DNA of 10,243 nucleotides from Sphingomonas sp. (GTDB taxonomy: Bacteria; Pseudomonadota; Alphaproteobacteria; Sphingomonadales; Sphingomonadaceae). Both the position numbers and the translations under genes were made by a program. Shown one piece after another: positions 6,285 to 10,243 of the stretch. Each line of letters starts with the position of its first letter. The stretch's first letter is position 1. The stretch spans positions 1 to 10,243 of the forward strand of contig JASLBO010000365.1 in NCBI GenBank assembly GCA_030146605.1. The letters run 5' to 3'. The notes under the pieces were generated by a model that was not told the DNA's origin, did no database searches, and was given only the letters and a program-made list of their open reading frames with translations.

Positions 6285-7653
6285 ACGCTTCCCGATATTT
6301 CTTCACCACGCGCAGCGCGACGATGTTGAGCAGCAGGGTTATCACGAACAGGGTCAGCCCCAGCGCGAAGGCTGCCAGCGTCTTGGGGCTGTCGAACTCG
6401 CTTTCGCCGGTGAGCAGGTCGACGATCTGCTTGGTGACGGTGGTCGCGCTCTCGAACGGATTGAGCGTGATGTTGGCGGCGCCCGAGGCGGCCATCACCA
6501 CGATCATCGTCTCGCCGATCGCGCGGCTCACGGCCAGCAATATGCCTGCGACGACGCCGGGCAGCGCGGCGGGGATCAGCACGCGCGAGATCGTCTCGCT
6601 CGTCGTCGCGCCCATCGCCAGGCTGCCGTCGCGCATCGCGGTGGGCACCGCGGCGATCGAATCGTCGGCCATCGACGAGACGAACGGGATGATCATCACC
6701 CCCATCACGAGGCCGGCGGCGAGCGCGCTCTCCGACGAGGCATAGGTATAGCCGAACGACACTGCGAGGTCGCGCACTGCCGGGGCCACCGTGAGCGCGG
6801 CGAAATAGCCATAGACCACCGTCGGCACGCCGGCGAGCATCTCGAGCGTCGGCTTCATCCATTTGCGCACCGTGGGCGCGGCATATTGGGTGAGGTAGAT
6901 CGCGCTCATCAGGCCGAACGGGATCGCGACGATCATCGCGATCACCGCGCCGATGAAGAAGGTGCCCCAGAACAAGGGCACCGCACCCAGCGACTTGCCC
7001 GGATCGGCGGGGTCGATCACCTGCGGGCTCCAGTGCGTGCCGAACAGGAAGTCGGTGATCGGCACTTGCTGGAAGAAACGCAGCGACTCCCATAGCAGCG
7101 ACAGGAAGATGCCCAGCGTCGTCAGGATCGCGATCAGCGACGCGACCAGCAGCAGCACCATCACCCCGCGCTCGACCTGGTTGCGGGCGGTGAAGCTGGC
7201 GCGGACGCGGGTGAGGGCGAAGGCGGCGCCGGCAAAAGCCAGCAGGATCGCCACGCCGGTGCCCATCCAGCCATAATAGGTCTGCGCCGAGCGGGTCGGG
7301 GCGGCGAGCGCCCCGGCGACCGGATCGAACGCCCTGGCGTCGTCCTCGCTGGCGACGCGCTTGGCCTCGGCCAGCAATGCGTCGCGCTCGAAGGCGAATT
7401 GCGGGAGCTGCGCCGCGGCGGGGTGCTCGAGCACCGCTTCCTTGACGAGGCCCGGGCTGATCGCGCTCCAGACGGCGACGAACAGCATGGCGGGCAGGAT
7501 CGTCCACATCGCGACGTACATGCCATGCTGCCCCGGCAGCGAGTGCAGCCGCTTGGCGCCGCCGCGATCGAAGCGATTGGCGCGCGCGCGCGCAGTGAGC
7601 CAGCCGATCAGGCCGAGCCCGGCGATGAGGAACAGCAGCGCGAAAGCGTTCAT
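6277..7653 (-). CDS. pstC: Phosphate ABC transporter permease PstC with N-terminal extension
   Basis: This 458-residue inner-membrane permease pairs with PstA. The conserved permease core occupies about 160-450: FLFGTHWSPQ (202-211), GTFFIGAVIAMIVAIPFGLM (230-249), PTLEMLAGVPTVVYGYFA (268-285), the ATPase-contact loop MRDGSLAMGATTSETISRVL (340-359) with IPAALPGVVAG, and SRAIGETMIVVMAAG-like sequence at 376-391. Ahead of it are about 155 extra residues with three hydrophobic segments (about 3-20, 45-64, 128-148) and a charged, probably periplasmic loop (68-125). E. coli PstC has 319 residues and lacks this part. A matching extension is known in many proteobacterial PstC proteins (I believe DUF3708). 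The ATG at 7653 overlaps the pstS stop by one base (TGATG), and no strong ribosome site is visible, so coupling to pstS is likely. The reading frame stays open upstream inside pstS, but the hydrophobic start and the overlap fix this ATG. Confidence 0.96.
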   Translation of the reverse strand: MNAFALLFLIAGLGLIGWLTARARANRFDRGGAKRLHSLPGQHGMYVAMWTILPAMLFVAVWSAISPGLVKEAVLEHPAAAQLPQFAFERDALLAEAKRVASEDDARAFDPVAGALAAPTRSAQTYYGWMGTGVAILLAFAGAAFALTRVRASFTARNQVERGVMVLLLVASLIAILTTLGIFLSLLWESLRFFQQVPITDFLFGTHWSPQVIDPADPGKSLGAVPLFWGTFFIGAVIAMIVAIPFGLMSAIYLTQYAAPTVRKWMKPTLEMLAGVPTVVYGYFAALTVAPAVRDLAVSFGYTYASSESALAAGLVMGVMIIPFVSSMADDSIAAVPTAMRDGSLAMGATTSETISRVLIPAALPGVVAGILLAVSRAIGETMIVVMAASGAANITLNPFESATTVTKQIVDLLTGESEFDSPKTLAAFALGLTLFVITLLLNIVALRVVKKYREAYE

Positions 7654-8738
7654 CAGTGGAGGCCCGAAGGATCGAGTGCCGTGCGCTGCGCCACGATTTG
7701 CGCCGAATGCGCGCGCAGCGCATCGGGGGCGGCGATCAGCCCGCGCTGGGTGAGCTTGCCCTTGGGGTTCCACATCGTCGCATAGAGCGCGAGGAAGTCG
7801 GCGAGCCCGGGCACCGCGCGCAGATGGCGCTTCTTGACGTAGAGGAACAGCGGCCGCGCACCGGGATAGCTGCCGTCGGCGATGCTGGCGTAGCTGGGTG
7901 CGACGCCGTCGATCGGCACGCCGTGCAGCCGATCCACATTCTCCTCGAGATACGAATAGCCGAACACGCCGATCGCATTCGGGTTCGCGGCGAGGCCCTG
8001 GACGATCAGATTGTCGTTCTCGCCCTTGTCGATATAGGGCCCATCGTCGCGGATGCGCTTGCACCGGCTGTCATAAGGCGCGGTGTCCTTCGCGGCCTTG
8101 AGCGCCTTGATCTCGGGGTCGGCGGCGGCACAGCCGGGCTCCATCACCAGTTCGACCAGCGCGTCGCGCGTGCCGCTGGTCGCGGGCGGGCCCATCACCT
8201 GGATCGGCAATGCGGGAAGCGCCGGATTGACCTCGCGCCATGTCCGCGCCGTGTTGGGCTTGCCCATCGGGTTGGCGGCGAGCGCCAGATAGACGTCCTT
8301 CTTGCTCAACCGGAGCCGGGGCCCGTTATTCGCCTCGGCGAGCGCGACGCCGTCGACGCCGATCTGGACCTCGATGATCTCGCCCACGCCGTTGGTCTGG
8401 CAGAGGGCGTATTCGGATTTCTTGATGCGGCGGCTGGCATTGGCGATGTCGGGAAACTCCCAGCCCACCCCTTCGCAGAAGCGCTTGAGCCCAGCGCCGG
8501 TGCCGATCGACTCGACCACCGGCGCGCGTCGCCCGCCGCCCTGGTTGACGAAGGTCTCGGCGACGGCGGTGGTGAACGGATAGACCGTCGACGAGCCCAC
8601 CACGCGGATTTCACGCGCCGTGTTGCTGTCGCAGCCAGCCAGCGTGAACGCCGCCGCTGCAATCAGGCCCAACCTGCCGAAAATGTCGCGAACTCCCGCT
8701 ATGCCCCGAGTCGGGCGCCTCGCCACGCAAAGCCGCAT
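7653..8738 (-). CDS. pstS: Phosphate-binding lipoprotein PstS
   Basis: This 361-residue periplasmic solute-binding protein delivers phosphate to PstC-PstA. The N-terminus is a lipoprotein signal: arginine-rich start, hydrophobic GRLGLIAAAAFTLAGC and lipobox Leu33-Ala34-Gly35-Cys36, so it should be membrane-anchored. PstS motifs follow: VVGSSTVYPF (47-56), ESIGTGAGLKRFCEG (76-90), DIANASRRIKKSE (97-109), and GPPATSGTRDALVEL (183-197), which carries the Thr-Ser-Gly-Thr-Arg phosphate-coordinating loop. IGVFGYSYLEEN (256-267) and PLFLYVKKRHL also fit. The mature part has four more cysteines (89, 113, 203, 226), enough for two disulfides. The ATG at 8738 is preferred; an in-frame TTG at 8747 would add three residues, and neither has a strong Shine-Dalgarno. 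It lies 22 bp after phoR, with no room for a separate Pho promoter in that gap. The call is firm; the exact start is moderate. Confidence 0.95.
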   Translation of the reverse strand: MRLCVARRPTRGIAGVRDIFGRLGLIAAAAFTLAGCDSNTAREIRVVGSSTVYPFTTAVAETFVNQGGGRRAPVVESIGTGAGLKRFCEGVGWEFPDIANASRRIKKSEYALCQTNGVGEIIEVQIGVDGVALAEANNGPRLRLSKKDVYLALAANPMGKPNTARTWREVNPALPALPIQVMGPPATSGTRDALVELVMEPGCAAADPEIKALKAAKDTAPYDSRCKRIRDDGPYIDKGENDNLIVQGLAANPNAIGVFGYSYLEENVDRLHGVPIDGVAPSYASIADGSYPGARPLFLYVKKRHLRAVPGLADFLALYATMWNPKGKLTQRGLIAAPDALRAHSAQIVAQRTALDPSGLH

Positions 8739-8760
8739 GTCTTGCAAGTCGGTTACGCCT

Positions 8761-9960
8761 TTATGACACTCGCCGGACCGGCAGAAGCATTGTCACGGTC
8801 GTGCCCTTGCCGACCACGCTCGCGATATCGAGCCGGCCGCGGTGGCGCTCGACGATGTGTTTGACGATCGCGAGGCCCAGTCCGGTCCCGCCCAGCGACC
8901 GGCTGCGTCCCGAATCGACACGGTAGAAGCGCTCGGTCAGCCGGGGCAGATGCTGGGACGGGATGCCTTCGCCTTCGTCGGCGACGCTCAGGCGCACCAT
9001 CGTCTCGCCCTCGGGCTGGAGCACGATCGTCACCGGAGTGCCTTCGCGGCCATATTTCATCGCATTGCCGATGACGTTGTGGAGCAACTGGCTGAGCTGG
9101 GTCGGGTCGCCCGCCACCGGCGCGATATCGGTGATATGCGTCATCAGATCGGCAGCGCGCGGGCTGCCCGAAAGCTCGGTCGTGACTTGCCCGACCAGTT
9201 CGGCAAGATTCACGGCCTTGTCGGGTGCGCGATATTTCTCGGCCTCGATCCGGCTCAGCGAAATCAGATCCTCGATCAGCCGCTGCATCCGCTGCGCCTC
9301 GCCGAACACGATCTTGAGGAAGCGCGCGCGGGTGCCTGGATCGTCGCCGGCATCCTCACGCAGCGTCTCGACATAGCCGAGCAGCGAGGCGAGCGGGGTG
9401 CGCAATTCGTGGCTGGCATTGGCGACGAAATCGACACGCATCCGCTCCGCGGCATAGCTGCCGGTGCGATCGACCAGATGAACCACGCGGCGTCCGTCGT
9501 CGAGCGCGTGGACGCGCATCTCCCAGCGCTGGTCGCGCGTGCCGAGCCCGACCAGATGGATCGGCGCCCCCGGCGCGCCATTGTCGAGACGCATCAGCCG
9601 CTCGGCCGCGGCCGGGTGGCGGATCGCGACGCGCACGTCCTCGCCCAGCACATGCTCGCCGAGCAGCTCGCGCGCACCCTGATTGGCCGCCTCGACCCGG
9701 CTGTCGGCGATCACCAGCAAGGGCTCGGCCACGGCCTCGATCACTTCGGCGATCGCCGGCTCGCTCCGCGGCGGCAGTGCGGCGCGCTCGGACGGAGCGG
9801 GGGGCTCGTCATTGCCGCTGGCGGCGATCAGCACCGCGGCCGACGCGCAGACCAGCACCACCAGGCCCGCCTGCACGTCGCCGTTCAATAACAGGCTCGC
9901 GACCGCGGCGATGGCCGCGACGACGAGCGCCAGCGCTGTTCGGACCCCGAAGGAATGCAT
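8761..9960 (-). CDS. phoR: Phosphate regulon sensor histidine kinase PhoR
   Basis: This 399-residue membrane-bound kinase phosphorylates PhoB. The layout is two close TM helices (about 8-25 and 31-47), a basic/proline linker, a PAS-like domain (about 67-165, beginning IAEVIEAVAEPLLVIADSRV), and a DHp domain with H-box VDFVANASHELRTPLASLLG (176-195; phospho-acceptor His184). The catalytic domain follows with N-box HNVIGNAMKYG (294-304), G1 DEGEGIP (328-334), the F-box region RFYRVD and G2 GGTGLGLAIVKHI (357-369). There is almost no periplasmic loop, as expected for PhoR, which senses phosphate through Pst and PhoU. An ATG at 10011 would add 17 residues, but it lacks a ribosome site and would leave 11 bp to the divergent gene, so 9960 is chosen. 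A weak GGGA precedes it. First gene of the operon. Confidence 0.95.
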   Translation of the reverse strand: MHSFGVRTALALVVAAIAAVASLLLNGDVQAGLVVLVCASAAVLIAASGNDEPPAPSERAALPPRSEPAIAEVIEAVAEPLLVIADSRVEAANQGARELLGEHVLGEDVRVAIRHPAAAERLMRLDNGAPGAPIHLVGLGTRDQRWEMRVHALDDGRRVVHLVDRTGSYAAERMRVDFVANASHELRTPLASLLGYVETLREDAGDDPGTRARFLKIVFGEAQRMQRLIEDLISLSRIEAEKYRAPDKAVNLAELVGQVTTELSGSPRAADLMTHITDIAPVAGDPTQLSQLLHNVIGNAMKYGREGTPVTIVLQPEGETMVRLSVADEGEGIPSQHLPRLTERFYRVDSGRSRSLGGTGLGLAIVKHIVERHRGRLDIASVVGKGTTVTMLLPVRRVS

Positions 9961-9998
9961 ATGTCCCGTTCTAGGCGTGGATTTACGATTGCGAAAGC

Positions 9999-10016
9999 CA
10001 TGCAGGCGCATGACAA
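9999..10016 (-). promoter_or_regulatory. Weak Pho-box-like site upstream of phoR
   Basis: The minus strand has TTGTCAT (10016-10010), four bases, then CTGCATG (10005-9999). A Pho box is two CTGTCAT-type heptamers spaced by 4 bp. The first heptamer here matches 6 of 7; the second matches only 3 of 7 in register, though CTG and CAT are both present with one base lost. It lies 39 bp before the phoR ATG at 9960, which is a sensible distance for PhoB replacing a -35 element, and AT-richer sequence follows at 9981-9990. It is the only place for an operon-leading Pho box in the window, and that adds weight, but the match is partial. Confidence 0.28.
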
Positions 10017-10022
10017 GGCATC

Positions 10023-10243
10023 ATGGCCGAGCAAAGCACCGGACCCAAGGCTCCAGGCCGTCGCGCATTGATGCTCGGCGCCGCCGGTGCGTCGGCGATC
10101 GTCTCGATCCGTCCCGCGCTCGCGCAGACCAGCGCTTCGGTGATGAATTGCGAGATTCCCGTCCCCGATCCGGCACGCGCCGGCAGCTATATCGCGGCCG
10201 ACGGCAGCCTCGTTCCCGCCGGCACGCCGGGCGCCTATCCGCC
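10023..10243 (+). CDS. Tat-exported protein of unknown function (N-terminal part, cut by window edge)
   Basis: The first 73 residues of a plus-strand gene continue past the window. The start resembles a twin-arginine signal: a polar N-region with Arg13-Arg14 (PGRRALML), hydrophobic LMLGAAGASAIVSI, and a probable signal peptidase site PALA|Q after Ala34. A folded, possibly cofactor-bearing protein would thus go to the periplasm. The mature part begins QTSASVMNCEIPVPDPARAG and is rich in Gly, Pro and Ala; I do not recognise the family and too little is visible to assign one. The ATG at 10023 has AAGG 4 nt upstream and an in-frame TGA at 10011-10013 just before it, so the start is secure. It diverges from phoR across 62 bp, and co-regulation by PhoB is possible but not shown. 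Confidence 0.75.
   Translation, partial: MAEQSTGPKAPGRRALMLGAAGASAIVSIRPALAQTSASVMNCEIPVPDPARAGSYIAADGSLVPAGTPGAYP

Noticed and set aside
7656..8864. 402-codon plus-strand open frame opposite pstS
   Set aside because: It lies antisense to a full-motif PstS gene, has no recognisable domain and no ribosome site, and is Arg/His/Asp-rich as expected of a shadow frame.
8842..9891. 349-codon plus-strand open frame opposite phoR
   Set aside because: It is a shadow of the kinase gene, with no protein family features.
9961..10011. Longer PhoR start at 10011
   Set aside because: The ATG has no ribosome site, would leave 11 bp between divergent start codons, and would place the candidate Pho box inside the coding region.
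1..10243. A novel defence, mobile or biosynthetic system
   Set aside because: No transposase, integrase, nuclease, toxin-antitoxin, phage or secondary-metabolite gene is visible; the genes are a standard phosphate operon plus ordinary neighbours.

Overview
The window looks like chromosomal DNA from a high-GC alphaproteobacterium, most likely a sphingomonad (Sphingomonas or a close relative). I base this on overall protein character, the gene order phoR-pstS-pstC-pstA-pstB-phoU-phoB, the long N-terminal domains on PstC and PstA, and an acyl-CoA-type short-chain dehydrogenase next door. No rRNA, tRNA, CRISPR array, insertion sequence or phage gene is visible.

Layout. Nine complete genes lie on the minus strand, and one gene cut by the right edge lies on the plus strand. 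Reading in the transcribed direction from right to left, the core is a phosphate-starvation operon: PhoR sensor kinase (9960-8761), PstS phosphate-binding lipoprotein (8738-7653), PstC and PstA permeases (7653-6277 and 6284-4959), PstB ATPase (4959-4192), PhoU (4192-3503) and PhoB response regulator (3492-2800). The genes overlap by 1 or 8 nt or are 10 to 22 nt apart, so they are very probably one transcription unit with coupled translation. PstSCAB imports inorganic phosphate. PhoU and the transporter report sufficiency to PhoR, and PhoR phosphorylates PhoB, which turns on Pho-box promoters. A weak Pho-box-like sequence lies upstream of phoR.

Downstream of phoB is a small secreted protein with a long Thr/Gly repeat and a short Cys-containing tail (2720-2208). 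Next come an SDR dehydrogenase of the 3-hydroxyacyl-CoA type (2136-1249) and a polytopic membrane protein of unknown function (1183-62). Two non-coding signals stand out: a perfect 13-bp inverted repeat touching the SDR start codon (2136-2169), and an 18-bp operator-like palindrome before the membrane protein gene (1211-1228). The left edge holds a C/G-rich hairpin of the dispersed-repeat or terminator type (32-55).

On the right, a divergent gene (from 10023) encodes the start of a Tat-exported protein of unknown function and shares a 62-bp intergenic region with phoR.

The bulk of the window is an ordinary, well-known system. I see no convincing new multi-gene system. The most interesting items are the regulatory palindromes and the three genes of unknown function.
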